Below are positions 43,384 to 52,177 of a DNA stretch of 64,000 nucleotides, piece by piece. Below the pieces are notes generated by a model. The model did not search any database, was not told the origin of the DNA, and saw only the letters and a list, made by a program, of their open reading frames with translations. The stretch's first letter is position 1. Every line of letters begins with the position of its first letter. Location of the stretch: assembly GCF_003546865.1 (NCBI RefSeq), contig NZ_CP023434.1, positions 1,550,001 through 1,614,000 on the forward strand, read 5' to 3'. A program made the translations under genes and the position numbers. The DNA comes from Suicoccus acidiformans. Its GTDB lineage: Bacteria > Bacillota > Bacilli > Lactobacillales > Aerococcaceae.

Positions 43384-44043
43384 TTATTGCCGAATTATGT
43401 TCAAAATATGTGCCACTGTCGCTTCAGTGGTCATATGACTGTTATCTAATTCTATTGCATCGCTAGCTTTACGAAGGGGACTCTCCGCTCGACTACTGTC
43501 ATAAGCATCCCGTTGAATAATACTCTCCAATAATGCTTCATAAGACTGATTACTTAAGCCCTTGGCCTGATTTTCAGCGAAGCGTCTCTCAGCCCGTATT
43601 TCAGGTGAAGCAGTGAGGTAGAATTTATAATCAGCTTCAGGCAAGACCACTGTACCAATATCCCGCCCATCCATAACGATTGATTGATTTAAAGCGAAAC
43701 GTTGTTGCATTGCCACAAGGGCTGCTCTAACTTCTTTAATAGCTGCTACTTCTGAAACAGCGTTCGTCACATCGTCCTGGCGTATTGCTTCCGTTACATC
43801 ATGACCATTTAAATAAACACGCTGACCTGATGGACTTGCTGCAAAGTCAATATCAATCCGCGCCAATACATCCTGAACTGCTTCAATATCACTCAAATCA
43901 ATCGCTTGCTCTTGTAAAGCTAACGTAACTGCCCGATACATCGCCCCGGTATCAAGGTAAATAATGTCTAAGGCCTCACTCAAGGCCTTTGCCAAAGTAC
44001 TCTTCCCTGAAGAAGCCGGACCGTCAATTGCAATATGTAACAC
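43384..44043 (-). CDS. cmk: Cytidylate kinase
   Basis: A 219-residue (d)CMP kinase. The P-loop is IDGPASSGKSTLAKALS at the N-terminus; YLDTGAMYRA, the DGRDIGTVVLP segment and the RRFAENQAKG lid region are all typical. The length matches the long (bacterial) form with an insert domain. The start is a GTG after GGAGGGATA. It lies between the LysM protein and rpsA. Confidence 0.95.
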   Translation of the reverse strand: MLHIAIDGPASSGKSTLAKALSEALDIIYLDTGAMYRAVTLALQEQAIDLSDIEAVQDVLARIDIDFAASPSGQRVYLNGHDVTEAIRQDDVTNAVSEVAAIKEVRAALVAMQQRFALNQSIVMDGRDIGTVVLPEADYKFYLTASPEIRAERRFAENQAKGLSNQSYEALLESIIQRDAYDSSRAESPLRKASDAIELDNSHMTTEATVAHILNIIRQ

Positions 44044-44060
44044 ACTATCCCTCCACTCTC

Positions 44061-44094
44061 AAATAAAAAACGAGACCATTCACCAATGGCCTCG
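44061..44094 (-). terminator. Terminator of the LysM protein gene
   Basis: Arms 44071-44079 (CGAGACCAT) and 44086-44094 pair fully on the minus strand with one G-U pair, followed by TTTTTTATTT. It lies 14 bases after the gene's stop, so cmk is probably read by leakage or a promoter not identified. Confidence 0.8.
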
Positions 44095-44107
44095 CTATAC
44101 TAAAATT

Positions 44108-44824
44108 CTACGGAATCTGAATTACTGCCCCTGGATGAATAGGCGTATCAATCGACGCACCGTTGGCTGCAGCAAGTGTATAGACATCTACGCCGTACAT
44201 TCTTGCAATCGCATACCATGATTCACCTGCAGAAACCGTATGCGTCGTTCCGGCTGTCGGAGCTGGCTCTTCATAGACAGGCTCTTGGGCAACTGCCGGA
44301 TCTTGGTAGACAGGTTCAGGCGGTGTAATTGAAGATTCTGGACGACTCATACTGCTGGACTCGTCTTCACTTTCTGATTCCCGACTAGAACTACTTACAG
44401 AACTTTCACTACTCGACTCTTCTGAAGAGGATTCTTCTGAAGTTGAACTTGCTTCTGAATTTCTTGAAATCATCACCTGCTCTGTTGTACGCTCAGCAAT
44501 CTCCTTATTATCCCGTTGAGCTGAAATTACACCCCACAGAATGAACGGCAATAATACTGTCAAAATCAAAGCAGCTAACAATACACGCGATAGCGTAGTC
44601 GCTTCTTTAGCTGGTTGATTCCGAGCAGAACGAGAATACTGGCGATTCTTAGGATTCTCATCTTGACCGAAACGTCGATTCCACGGGCGACGACTTTCTT
44701 CATCCGCCCGACTACCTGGCTCATCTAAGGACGGGTCGACTTCTTGCTCGTCTCTTACCTCAAAAGAGTCTTCCTGCTCCTCAAAGCGATCATCGTTAAA
44801 TTCATTTTCCTTGTCTTTTGGCAT
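44108..44824 (-). CDS. LysM-domain membrane-anchored surface protein (SAG1386/EF1546 type)
   Basis: A 238-residue type II membrane protein. Residues 1-75 are a charged cytoplasmic tail; a single span follows (about 80-100, LLAALILTVLLPFILWGVI); residues about 120-165 are a Ser/Glu-rich linker; and residues 192-238 are one LysM domain (TVSAGESWYAIARMYGVDVYTLAAANG) for peptidoglycan binding. The layout and the position before cmk match the SAG1386/EF1546 family of streptococci and enterococci. The role is not established, probably cell-wall related. A WalR-like box lies 131 bases upstream. Confidence 0.85.
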   Translation of the reverse strand: MPKDKENEFNDDRFEEQEDSFEVRDEQEVDPSLDEPGSRADEESRRPWNRRFGQDENPKNRQYSRSARNQPAKEATTLSRVLLAALILTVLLPFILWGVISAQRDNKEIAERTTEQVMISRNSEASSTSEESSSEESSSESSVSSSSRESESEDESSSMSRPESSITPPEPVYQDPAVAQEPVYEEPAPTAGTTHTVSAGESWYAIARMYGVDVYTLAAANGASIDTPIHPGAVIQIP

Positions 44825-44954
44825 CGATATCCTCCTACATACATATGTTCAGAAAACATATCATATTACACTTTCTTAGTTTACCACAAAGCTCGCAGAA
44901 ATACATTTTAGCATAGTAATTTTCTATAAAACTTCATCTATTTGAAAGATATTC

Positions 44955-44971
44955 GTAACACTTTGGTAACA
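44955..44971 (-). promoter_or_regulatory. Candidate WalR (YycF) box
   Basis: On the minus strand TGTTAC-CAAAG-TGTTAC matches the WalR consensus TGTWAH-N5-TGTWAH exactly. Downstream, an extended -10 TGCTAAAAT (44905-44913) with no good -35 could be the activated promoter of the LysM gene. An inverted repeat ATATGTT/AACATAT (44843-44861) lies in the leader. Confidence 0.55.
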
Positions 44972-45021
44972 TAGGTTCACTTTTTGGTACTTTTATTTGG
45001 TAATAAGATTTTGTTTCGCCC

Positions 45022-45621
45022 TTAAAGACTCGCCTGAATGTACTCTTCATAAAGTACATTGCGCTTGAAGAGTTGCGGATAGAACACTTTAATGACAAAG
45101 ACTTGGCCGACACTATTGATGAGTCCTTTAAGCAGATTAAAAGGCACTAAAATCAATAGTAAATAATCACGGATATTATCGATAGGGAAATGCAATACTT
45201 TGGTATAAAGTGGCACAGCAATGAAATAATTAAATAATAACATCACTACCGTGAGTGTCAGTGTAGAAACTACTCCCATCAGAAGATAACGCATCTTAGG
45301 GGCTAAGCTTTTCCCTTTGCTCAAGAAGAAGTGACTGGGAATAAATAATGCTAAAGAAGCCGCCATACTCATCATCATCCCAATGGGAATCCCCGCTTCG
45401 CCACCGAAAAATAAATAGTGCAAGAAATCTCGAATAAAGGCTACCGCCAATAAGCCAACAGGTCCTTTCACTAACATACCTACCAGCACCACTAAATCAC
45501 TGAAATCAAATTTCAAAAATTGGGCCGGTGGGAAGATGGGCAACTCGATTAACCTTAGTATAAAAGCCCAAGCCCCTAGAATTGCAAGTAATACCGTTGT
45601 CTTCGATTGACTTTTCGCCAT
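45022..45621 (-). CDS. ribU: ECF transporter S component, riboflavin-specific
   Basis: A 199-residue membrane protein with six hydrophobic segments and the RibU-type features of an aromatic/proline block (FPPAQFLKFDFSDLVVLVG) and GPVGLLAVAFIRDFLHYLFFGGEAG. RibU binds riboflavin outside and works with the shared EcfAA'T module. The substrate call is strongly supported by the FMN riboswitch directly upstream. AAAGGAGG precedes the ATG. No riboflavin synthesis genes are seen here, so uptake may be the main source. Confidence 0.93.
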   Translation of the reverse strand: MAKSQSKTTVLLAILGAWAFILRLIELPIFPPAQFLKFDFSDLVVLVGMLVKGPVGLLAVAFIRDFLHYLFFGGEAGIPIGMMMSMAASLALFIPSHFFLSKGKSLAPKMRYLLMGVVSTLTLTVVMLLFNYFIAVPLYTKVLHFPIDNIRDYLLLILVPFNLLKGLINSVGQVFVIKVFYPQLFKRNVLYEEYIQASL

Positions 45622-45642
45622 ATCGTCCGCCTCCTTTAAATA

Positions 45643-45674
45643 GAAAAAAACCGATCACCTTAGGGCAATCGGTT
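45643..45674 (-). terminator. Expression-platform terminator of the FMN riboswitch
   Basis: AACCGAT (45649-45655) pairs with ATCGGTT (45668-45674), and the minus-strand transcript then runs into seven T. It lies between the aptamer and the ribU ribosome binding site, so FMN binding should stop transcription. Confidence 0.88.
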
Positions 45675-45685
45675 CAAACACGTCA

Positions 45686-45794
45686 TTCTTCTCTCATCCA
45701 GACTTTACTGTCGGTATTGGAATTTCACCAATTCAGCGCTGAAGCGCTTGTGGACTTTACCACCGGTCGGGAATTACACCCTGCCCTGAAGAAT
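45686..45794 (-). ncRNA. FMN riboswitch (RFN element)
   Basis: The minus strand shows the conserved RFN segments in order: CTTCAGGGCAGGG at the 5' side, GTAATTCCCGACCGG, GGTAAAGTCC, a variable hairpin (AAGCGCTTCAGCGCTG), GGTGAAATTCC, ACCGACAGTAAAGTCTGG, and GATGAGAGAAGA at the 3' side. It senses FMN and controls ribU by the terminator that follows. Confidence 0.96.
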
Positions 45795-45808
45795 TTTTTA
45801 TTGTGTTT

Positions 45809-45837
45809 ACTATAGCATATAATTAAGCCGTTCACAA
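45809..45837 (-). promoter_or_regulatory. Promoter of the FMN riboswitch-ribU unit
   Basis: TTGTGA (45832-45837), a 17-base spacer and TATAGT (45809-45814) on the minus strand; the transcript would begin about 8 bases before the aptamer. The -35 is 14 bases past the rluB stop. Confidence 0.8.
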
Positions 45838-45850
45838 GCGCTAAGCTAAC

Positions 45851-46579
45851 TTATTTGATCGCGCTTTCAGCTTCTTTGCGAAGTTTATCAACTTCAAAGG
45901 CTGTTAATTCGCGCCACTGACCCGGTTGCAAGTTACCCAGATCAAGGAAACTGAAACGTTCGCGCTTCAAGGAGACGACTGTGCGCCCGACTGCTTCAAA
46001 CATTCGCTTAACTTGATGGTTCCACCCTTCACGAATGGTTAATTCCACCACACTCATTTGCTTACGGTCATTGGTAGATAGGACCCGCACTTTGGCTGGG
46101 GCCGTCCTTTGTTTATCGAGCATAACTCCCCGGCGTAAGTTTTGCATATCAGCCTCTGCTAAAAAACCATCGATTTTAGCAATGTAAGTTTTGTTGATTT
46201 TATAACGAGGGTGCATCATTAGATTCGCGAAATCCCCATCATTGGTCATCATTAATAAACCGGTCGTATCAAAGTCCAGGCGCCCAATTGGATAAATCCG
46301 TTCCGGAATGCCTTGGACATAATCTGTTACGACGGGGCGCTCTTTGTCGTCGCTAACGGCTGAAATCACATTTCTAGGTTTATAAAGGAGAATATAGCGA
46401 GGCTCTTCTTTATAAATAGGGACCCCATCTACTTCAATGGTATCCTCCCGTGAAACCTTCGTCCCCAGTTCCCGGACGACTTCCCCATTGACTTTTACCC
46501 GACCAGCTTGGATAATCTCTTCGCATTTGCGTCGACTAGCCACCCCGGCATGAGCCATAACTTTCTGTAATCTTTCCAC
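45851..46579 (-). CDS. rluB: 23S rRNA pseudouridine synthase RluB-type
   Basis: A 242-residue RsuA-family enzyme with an N-terminal S4 domain (ERLQKVMAHAGVASRRKCEEII) and a catalytic domain with PIGRLDFDTTGLLMMTNDG (catalytic Asp in RLDFDTTG). It modifies U2605-type positions of 23S rRNA, judging by the family. The GTG start overlaps the scpB stop (TAGTG) and follows GGAGGA. It ends the cvfB-to-rluB unit. Confidence 0.92.
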   Translation of the reverse strand: MERLQKVMAHAGVASRRKCEEIIQAGRVKVNGEVVRELGTKVSREDTIEVDGVPIYKEEPRYILLYKPRNVISAVSDDKERPVVTDYVQGIPERIYPIGRLDFDTTGLLMMTNDGDFANLMMHPRYKINKTYIAKIDGFLAEADMQNLRRGVMLDKQRTAPAKVRVLSTNDRKQMSVVELTIREGWNHQVKRMFEAVGRTVVSLKRERFSFLDLGNLQPGQWRELTAFEVDKLRKEAESAIK

Positions 46580-47184
46580 TAATCATCCTCCTCTTCTTGA
46601 TGGAAGTACTCAACATTCCATTCTTCAATGTCAAACAAACTCTCAGACGTTAATTCCGCATTGAGTGCAAGCGGTTCAATATCCGGAAGATCATTAAGAC
46701 TTTCCAAACCGAAATAATCCATAAAATACGGTGTTACCCCATAAAGGAGGGGGCGTCCAGGCGCTTCAACACGTCCTACTTCTTGAATTAAATCGCGCTG
46801 CATCAATTTCTGTAACATGCTTTGCGAGGAAACCCCGCGAATCTCATCGACGCTCAGACGCGTGATCGGTTGGCGGTAAGCTACAATGGCCAATGTTTCA
46901 ACAGCCGCCCGACTCAATTGCTGATTGACCGGTTGTTGGGCAAAGGCCTTCACATCTTCTTCAAGAAAGGCTTTCGTCACGAGGCGGTAACGCTGATTAT
47001 AATTTACCAATTCAATCGGAGAAGTTTCGTCCGTTTGCAAGGTAAGTTTTAACGCTTGTAAATTCTCCTGCACTTCCACCGATGGTACATTCAATACTTG
47101 GACGAGATCTGCTTCACTAACGCCTTCTTCGCCGGCTACGAATAAGATGCCTTTAATTCTAGTAAGTAATTGAATGGCTTGCAT
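46579..47184 (-). CDS. scpB: Segregation and condensation protein B
   Basis: A 201-residue kleisin-associated protein with two winged-helix domains: KGILFVAGEEGVSEADLVQVL near the N-terminus and AAVETLAIVAYRQPITRLSVDEIRGV near the middle. With ScpA and SMC it organises chromosomes. The ATG at 47184 is 6 bases after GAGG; the TTG at 47190 is less likely. It overlaps scpA by 26 bases. Confidence 0.95.
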   Translation of the reverse strand: MQAIQLLTRIKGILFVAGEEGVSEADLVQVLNVPSVEVQENLQALKLTLQTDETSPIELVNYNQRYRLVTKAFLEEDVKAFAQQPVNQQLSRAAVETLAIVAYRQPITRLSVDEIRGVSSQSMLQKLMQRDLIQEVGRVEAPGRPLLYGVTPYFMDYFGLESLNDLPDIEPLALNAELTSESLFDIEEWNVEYFHQEEEDD

Positions 47185-47938
47185 GCGCAACCTCGCTTCC
47201 TTTCAGTGTGATGGGACCGGTGGGTACTTCCTGCTGAAAGACAATCCACTGCTTACGAACTAATTCTAACATGGCAAGAAAGGCCGAAATAATTTGAGAC
47301 GGAGTTTCCTCCTCCACAAATTCTAAGAAGGCCACTTCTGTATGCGGATGCAGTTGGAAATAATTCTGCATACTTTCAATCTTCTCGTCCACTGTGACCG
47401 GATCCCCTTGAATTTCGCGTAATTTAGGTTCCCTGTCTTGGGCCCGTTTAAGGACATCTTCCATACTGATTGCTAAGTCTTCTACCGTATAAGCCCCCGC
47501 TTTAAGCTTGACTTCAGCTATATGAGCAGATAAATCAGCCAAAGGACGGTCATAGGCCCGTCCTCTGTCCGCTTCTTGCTTTTGTAATTGACTGGCAACG
47601 TCTTGAAATTGCTGGTACAACAACAACTGTTGCACTAAAGCAGCCCGCGGATCCTCACCTTCATACGGATCATCCAACTCATCATCCGGCTCAATTGGGA
47701 GGAGTAAGCGGCTTTTAATCTCAAGCAAGGTCGCAGCCATGACTAAGTAATCCCCGACCACATCCAATTGCACTTCTTGCATGGAATGAACATAAGCTAA
47801 ATATTGCTCCGTAATTTCAGTCATAGGGATGTCATTAATATCTACTTCTAACTTGCGAATTAAATGAAGCAGTAAGTCAAAAGGCCCCGTAAATACTTCT
47901 AATTCAAGATGCAATTCATCGGCAAATAGCTCACTCAT
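47159..47938 (-). CDS. scpA: Segregation and condensation protein A
   Basis: A 259-residue kleisin. The N-terminal ELEVFTGPFDLLLHLIRKLEVDINDIPM is the SMC-neck-binding signature; YLVMAATLLEIKSRLLLP follows; the C-terminal winged helix includes FLAMLELVRKQWI. It closes the SMC ring. The ATG at 47938 overlaps the ribT-like gene by 8 bases; an ATG at 47959 in the same frame lacks a ribosome binding site. Confidence 0.95.
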   Translation of the reverse strand: MSELFADELHLELEVFTGPFDLLLHLIRKLEVDINDIPMTEITEQYLAYVHSMQEVQLDVVGDYLVMAATLLEIKSRLLLPIEPDDELDDPYEGEDPRAALVQQLLLYQQFQDVASQLQKQEADRGRAYDRPLADLSAHIAEVKLKAGAYTVEDLAISMEDVLKRAQDREPKLREIQGDPVTVDEKIESMQNYFQLHPHTEVAFLEFVEEETPSQIISAFLAMLELVRKQWIVFQQEVPTGPITLKGSEVAHASHSITY

Positions 47939-48335
47939 CGCCAAGCCGGTCCTTTTCATAGCGCTGTGTCCATCCGGCTAGGTGATCACTCAACTGCATA
48001 TTACTCAAAATTTTAGCTTCTGGATAATAGGCCTTGAGTGCCTTAAACATTTCATAAGCCGATTCCTCATCTCTGAAAGAAGGCAAAAGGACATACTTCT
48101 GCAAATACAGTGTCGATTGGGGCAAATCTTCCCCGTCTTCTTTGTCAAGGATGATAAGGCCAATGAAATTATCGGCCCCCTCAGGCTTATAAAGTAAAAT
48201 CTGTGTCGTTTGAGACTCCTGATATGCTGTTAAATCTTGCTTCAGCACTTCAGTTGAAGGTACTTCTTCATCATAGGTATACGATAGGAGACCTAAAACG
48301 ATTTTCTCATGTTTGTTTTTAGAACTGACTAGCAT
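47931..48335 (-). CDS. ribT: RibT-like GNAT-fold protein
   Basis: A 134-residue protein. Its start (MLVSSKNKHEKIVLGLLSYT) and the LKQDLTAYQES segment resemble Bacillus RibT, a GNAT-type protein encoded at the end of the rib operon close to scpA. The acetyl-CoA-binding loop of active GNAT enzymes (R/QxxGxG/A) is not clear; the matching region reads PSFRDEESAYEMFKAL, so it may not be an acetyltransferase. The function is unknown. Here the rib genes are missing and only the ribT-scpA link remains. Confidence 0.75.
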   Translation of the reverse strand: MLVSSKNKHEKIVLGLLSYTYDEEVPSTEVLKQDLTAYQESQTTQILLYKPEGADNFIGLIILDKEDGEDLPQSTLYLQKYVLLPSFRDEESAYEMFKALKAYYPEAKILSNMQLSDHLAGWTQRYEKDRLGDE

Positions 48336-48356
48336 AATACCACCTTTCTGCCAGAA

Positions 48357-49157
48357 CTAAATCCGTTGAATCAGTTCCTGCATAAGTTGTTCAAATTTCG
48401 GTTTCACTTGCATAGAGACATTTACTACATCATCGTGAGCCTGGGTATCCTGCATCCCAGCAGCTTTATTGGTGATACATGAAATCCCAATGACTTCAAT
48501 ACCACAGTGCTTAGCTACGATTACTTCAGGCACCGTTGACATACCTACCGCATCGCCACCGATAATGCGAACCTGGCGAATCTCCGCAGGGGTCTCATAT
48601 GTCGGCCCTGTCATCCAAGTGTATACCCCTTCTTGCAAACGAAGGCCCACTGCTTCAGCTGCATCGCGAGCAATTTGACGACCTGAAACACTATAAGCTT
48701 CAGTCATATCTACAAATCTCGGCCCATGTGCATCGATATTGGCTCCAATGAGCGGATTTTGCCCCGTTAAATTGATATGATCCGTAATTAACATCAAATC
48801 TCCCGGTTCAAAGGCTTCATTCACCCCGCCAGCAGCGTTGGTGACAATTAGATTCTCAACCCCTAACTCCTTAAAGATTCGAATTGGATAAGTGACCGCG
48901 TCCAGCTGATACCCTTCATAATAATGGAAACGCCCTTGAAGTGCAATCACTTGCTTATCATGAATTTTCCCGTAGACTAACATCCCAGAATGACCTTCCA
49001 CCGTAGAGACAGGGAAGCCAGGAATTTCTTCATAAGGCACTCGAGTGGCATCTTCAATCTTATCTGCGAAATCGCCTAAACCTGAGCCAAGAATTAACGC
49101 AATCTTAGGCTCAATCATGCCCTTCCCTCGCAAAAAATTAACTGTTTCTGTATACAT
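48357..49157 (-). CDS. punA: Purine nucleoside phosphorylase (class I)
   Basis: A 266-residue trimeric-type phosphorylase that splits guanosine and inosine (and deoxy forms) with phosphate. The phosphate loop ILGSGLGDF, VEGHSGMLVYG, LQGRFHYYEGY, the VTNAAGGVN block with the base-binding Glu region (GPTYETPAEIR), and VGMSTVPEVIVAKHC with the CITNKAAG end are all canonical. It lies 10 bases behind deoB, so both steps of nucleoside salvage to pentose phosphate are in one operon. Confidence 0.96.
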   Translation of the reverse strand: MYTETVNFLRGKGMIEPKIALILGSGLGDFADKIEDATRVPYEEIPGFPVSTVEGHSGMLVYGKIHDKQVIALQGRFHYYEGYQLDAVTYPIRIFKELGVENLIVTNAAGGVNEAFEPGDLMLITDHINLTGQNPLIGANIDAHGPRFVDMTEAYSVSGRQIARDAAEAVGLRLQEGVYTWMTGPTYETPAEIRQVRIIGGDAVGMSTVPEVIVAKHCGIEVIGISCITNKAAGMQDTQAHDDVVNVSMQVKPKFEQLMQELIQRI

Positions 49158-49167
49158 AAGCTACTCC

Positions 49168-50340
49168 TTACTTCAATTGATCTAGAAATGATTGACCATG
49201 CTCCGTTTGCTTCACACCGAAATTATCTGCAATCGTTGCCGCAATATCTGCGAAGAATCCCTGTTCCAGTGCGCCGCTCGCCTCTAGTTGCGGACTATAA
49301 GCTAACAGGGGCACAAATTCACGGGTATGGTCCGTTCCATGGAAAGTTGGGTCATTGCCATGGTCAGCGGTGATGAGCAATAAGTCATCTGCCCGGAGGG
49401 CTGCATAAATTTCTGGCAACCGAGCATCAAAGTCTTCCAGAGCATCTCGATAACCTTCAGGATTGCGCCGATGACCGTATATGGCATCGAAATCTACTAA
49501 ATTCGTAAAGCTCAAGCCGTGAAAGTCTTGTGCCATCACCTTGAGTAATTGGTCGACACCATCCATATTGCTCTTTGTACGAACACCATGGGTAATACCT
49601 TGCTCGTTGAAAATATCCGAAATCTTTCCAATGGAGATAACATCATATCCTGCTTCTTTCAAATAATCTAAGGTCGTCTCCTCAAATGGACTCAAGGCAT
49701 AATCGTGGCGATTACTCGTCCGGATAAAATTCCCTGGTTCACCAACATAAGGCCTGGCAATAATCCGCCCAAGCATGTAAGGCTCTTCTAGGGTAATACT
49801 ACGTATATATTCACAAATATCGTATAGTTCTTCTAGCGGTATCACTGCTTCATGTGCTGCAATCTGCAAGACTGAATCCGCGGAAGTGTAGACAATCAAA
49901 TCGCCCGTTGCCATTTGATGAGCACCCCACTCATCAATAATTTCCGTTCCAGATGCCGGCTTATTGGCCACAACTTTGCGCCCGGAATACGCCTCAATTT
50001 GCTCAATCAATTCAGGGGGGAAGCCTTCAGGAAATACCCGAAAAGCTTGATCGATTCTCAATCCCATAATTTCCCAGTGGCCAGTCATCGTATCTTTACC
50101 TGCAGATAGTTCTTGTAGTTTAGTCCAGTAGCCCTTTGTCAACTCCTGTGACTCAATGCCGGCTAAAGGTTCAATATTTCCCAAGCCTAAGGCTTGCATA
50201 TGTGGTACATTTAAGCCGGCTACTTCAGCAATATGCCCTAAAGTATGGGCCCCCACATCGCCAAAAGCACTTGCATCGGGTGCTTCACCAATGCCTACTG
50301 AGTCTAATACAATTAAATGAATACGCGAAAATCTTGTCAT
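49168..50340 (-). CDS. deoB: Phosphopentomutase
   Basis: A 390-residue alkaline-phosphatase-fold mutase converting (deoxy)ribose 1-phosphate to the 5-phosphate. Metal ligands and the phosphorylated Thr are in [25 protein letters not shown] (Thr near 87), and the C-terminal [19 protein letters not shown]. It delivers the products of punA into central metabolism. It follows xerD by 14 bases. Confidence 0.97.
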   Translation of the reverse strand: MTRFSRIHLIVLDSVGIGEAPDASAFGDVGAHTLGHIAEVAGLNVPHMQALGLGNIEPLAGIESQELTKGYWTKLQELSAGKDTMTGHWEIMGLRIDQAFRVFPEGFPPELIEQIEAYSGRKVVANKPASGTEIIDEWGAHQMATGDLIVYTSADSVLQIAAHEAVIPLEELYDICEYIRSITLEEPYMLGRIIARPYVGEPGNFIRTSNRHDYALSPFEETTLDYLKEAGYDVISIGKISDIFNEQGITHGVRTKSNMDGVDQLLKVMAQDFHGLSFTNLVDFDAIYGHRRNPEGYRDALEDFDARLPEIYAALRADDLLLITADHGNDPTFHGTDHTREFVPLLAYSPQLEASGALEQGFFADIAATIADNFGVKQTEHGQSFLDQLK

Positions 50341-50354
50341 TAGCGTCCTCCTTC

Positions 50355-51248
50355 TTATGCTCTAGGAAAGTTCTTGCGATAGACTTCTCTTAATCGATAG
50401 TTTGAAATATGAGTATAAATTTGTGTGGTAGAAATATCAGAATGACCCAGTAATTCTTGAACCATTCTTAAATCTGCTCCATTCTCCAATAAATGCGTGG
50501 CGAAAGAATGCCGTAAAGTATGAGGGGTAACATTGGCTTGAATTCCTGCTAACTCAACATATTTCTTCAAATTCTTCCAAATACCTTGCCGCGTAAAAGG
50601 GCCGCCTCGTCGGCTGAGGTAGACAGCATTGTGATCTTGGATGCCTGGTTTTTGCATAAGATAGCGGACTTCGTTTAAGTAACGGTCCAACCAGTATTGG
50701 GCCTCCTCACCTAAGGGAACGATTCGCTCTTTATTCCCCTTGCCGATTGTTTGTATAAAGCCTAATTCTAAGTGTAGTTCATCTAACTTTAAAGTGATCA
50801 GCTCACTTACCCGCAAGCCTGTTGCATACATCAATTCGAAAATCGAGCGATCGCGAATGCCTAGATTTGTCTCAATATCTGGAGCAGCCAACAAGGCATC
50901 AATTTCATCAGTTGATAAGGTATCTGGCAAATGCTTGCGCGCTTTCGGCTGTTCGAGCAATTGGGCGGGATTCTGTTCCAGCACACCTTCCAGCATTAAA
51001 TAGCGGAAGAATTGCTTTAAGCTTGATATGATGCGACTGGTAGTTGCACTCGCGTAGCCCTCATGCTTCAGTTCAACGAGGAAGAGCTGAATATCTTCGG
51101 TTTGAATATGGTCAATTTGCACCTTCGCTTTTGCTTTTAGAAACGCATTGAATTTCCTTAAGTCTCTGCGATAATTGACCACCGTATTCTCGCTATGACC
51201 TAAGTCAATACTGAGATACCTTAGGAAGTCTTCAATATATTCGTTCAC
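50355..51248 (-). CDS. xerD: Tyrosine recombinase XerD
   Basis: A 297-residue site-specific recombinase. The SAM-like N-terminal domain ([26 protein letters not shown]) and catalytic domain residues are present: Arg in ATGLRVSEL, Lys in [23 protein letters not shown] (His-Arg), [14 protein letters not shown] (His and the nucleophile Tyr). It resolves chromosome dimers at dif. A GTG start is used. The downstream order xerD-(deoB-punA)-ribT-scpAB-rluB matches other Lactobacillales. Confidence 0.95.
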   Translation of the reverse strand: MNEYIEDFLRYLSIDLGHSENTVVNYRRDLRKFNAFLKAKAKVQIDHIQTEDIQLFLVELKHEGYASATTSRIISSLKQFFRYLMLEGVLEQNPAQLLEQPKARKHLPDTLSTDEIDALLAAPDIETNLGIRDRSIFELMYATGLRVSELITLKLDELHLELGFIQTIGKGNKERIVPLGEEAQYWLDRYLNEVRYLMQKPGIQDHNAVYLSRRGGPFTRQGIWKNLKKYVELAGIQANVTPHTLRHSFATHLLENGADLRMVQELLGHSDISTTQIYTHISNYRLREVYRKNFPRA

Positions 51249-51259
51249 ACATTCACCTA

Positions 51260-52123
51260 CTACTTTTGCAAGTAAAGGCCTTCTCCTTTGACTTGCTCTA
51301 TTAAACCTTGTTTCATTAAATTCCCAACCGCCCGCTTAAATTGCCCCTTACTAATTCCTAATAAGGCCTGAATATCAGCTGGTTTCGATTTATCGTGCAA
51401 AGGCAGGAAACCTGTTGGATCTTTTTCTAGAATACGTAAAATCATCGTTGCATCCCCTTCCAAGGCCTCATGTGCCCGAGGTCTTGTTGAAAGATTCAGC
51501 CTGCCATCTAAATGGGTATCGACTACCCGAGCTGCAAGTACCTCGCCTAAGCGCACCGGCACAAGCTGTTCGCTCTCATGCAAGAAACACTGATAGCCTT
51601 CCGTGCTGATTGCTAAGGCTCCGTCGCGAATTAGTTGGTAGACCGTGGCATGGATGTCTTGATTAGCGAGCCGAGCGGGCGCTTTACGGGTATAAGCACT
51701 GGCTTCTTCTTTCTTTGCCAAATTTGCCCAAAGCCGATTCTTGCGATCGGTTGAAAGCTGAACCAATAGACGGTCGCCGATTTGAGGCCACTCATCTTGA
51801 ATCAACGGCAATTCATCTAAAGAAACTGGCACATCTTTATTCACTAAGCCTATATCTAGGAAGGCACCCAAATCCCTTCGAACATCGACAACAACGCCCC
51901 AGCCAAAGGCGTCTAAGCGACTGTCAGGCAAAGTCACTTGGAAACACCACTGCTGGTTACGGTCCATATAGACCATCCCTTCAACCTGTTCGCCGATTGC
52001 TGGATATGGCTTGGTTAAGCCTTCCTTAGGTAAGGTAAGAATCTGATCTGAAATTTGCACATATAATGCTTCTGCCTGCTCATCGCGCACGACAGCTGTT
52101 TGTATATCCCCTTGCTTCATCAT
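51260..52123 (-). CDS. cvfB: S1-like RNA-binding virulence regulator CvfB
   Basis: A 287-residue protein of the CvfB/YitL family with three S1-like modules (for example GWGVVVDVRRDLGAFLDIGL) and a C-terminal winged helix (LLGISKGQFKRAVGNLMKQGLIE). Staphylococcal CvfB binds RNA and affects virulence gene expression; here a general RNA-binding role is assumed. An extended -10 promoter (TGGTACAAT) lies just upstream, so this gene probably starts the cvfB-to-rluB operon. Confidence 0.9.
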   Translation of the reverse strand: MMKQGDIQTAVVRDEQAEALYVQISDQILTLPKEGLTKPYPAIGEQVEGMVYMDRNQQWCFQVTLPDSRLDAFGWGVVVDVRRDLGAFLDIGLVNKDVPVSLDELPLIQDEWPQIGDRLLVQLSTDRKNRLWANLAKKEEASAYTRKAPARLANQDIHATVYQLIRDGALAISTEGYQCFLHESEQLVPVRLGEVLAARVVDTHLDGRLNLSTRPRAHEALEGDATMILRILEKDPTGFLPLHDKSKPADIQALLGISKGQFKRAVGNLMKQGLIEQVKGEGLYLQK

Positions 52124-52140
52124 GTCACCTCTTGTGTTTT

Positions 52141-52149
52141 ATTGTACCA
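52141..52149 (-). promoter_or_regulatory. Promoter of the cvfB-xerD operon (extended -10)
   Basis: TGGTACAAT on the minus strand, 18 bases before the cvfB ATG. No good -35 is present. Confidence 0.5.
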
Positions 52150-52177
52150 TAAGTCTGCAATTGCTTATAGCACTCTG

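Noticed and set aside
44955-45002. Three TTGGTA copies as an iteron or CRISPR-like repeat
   Set aside because: Only six bases long with uneven spacing; the part with real signal is the WalR-like box already listed.
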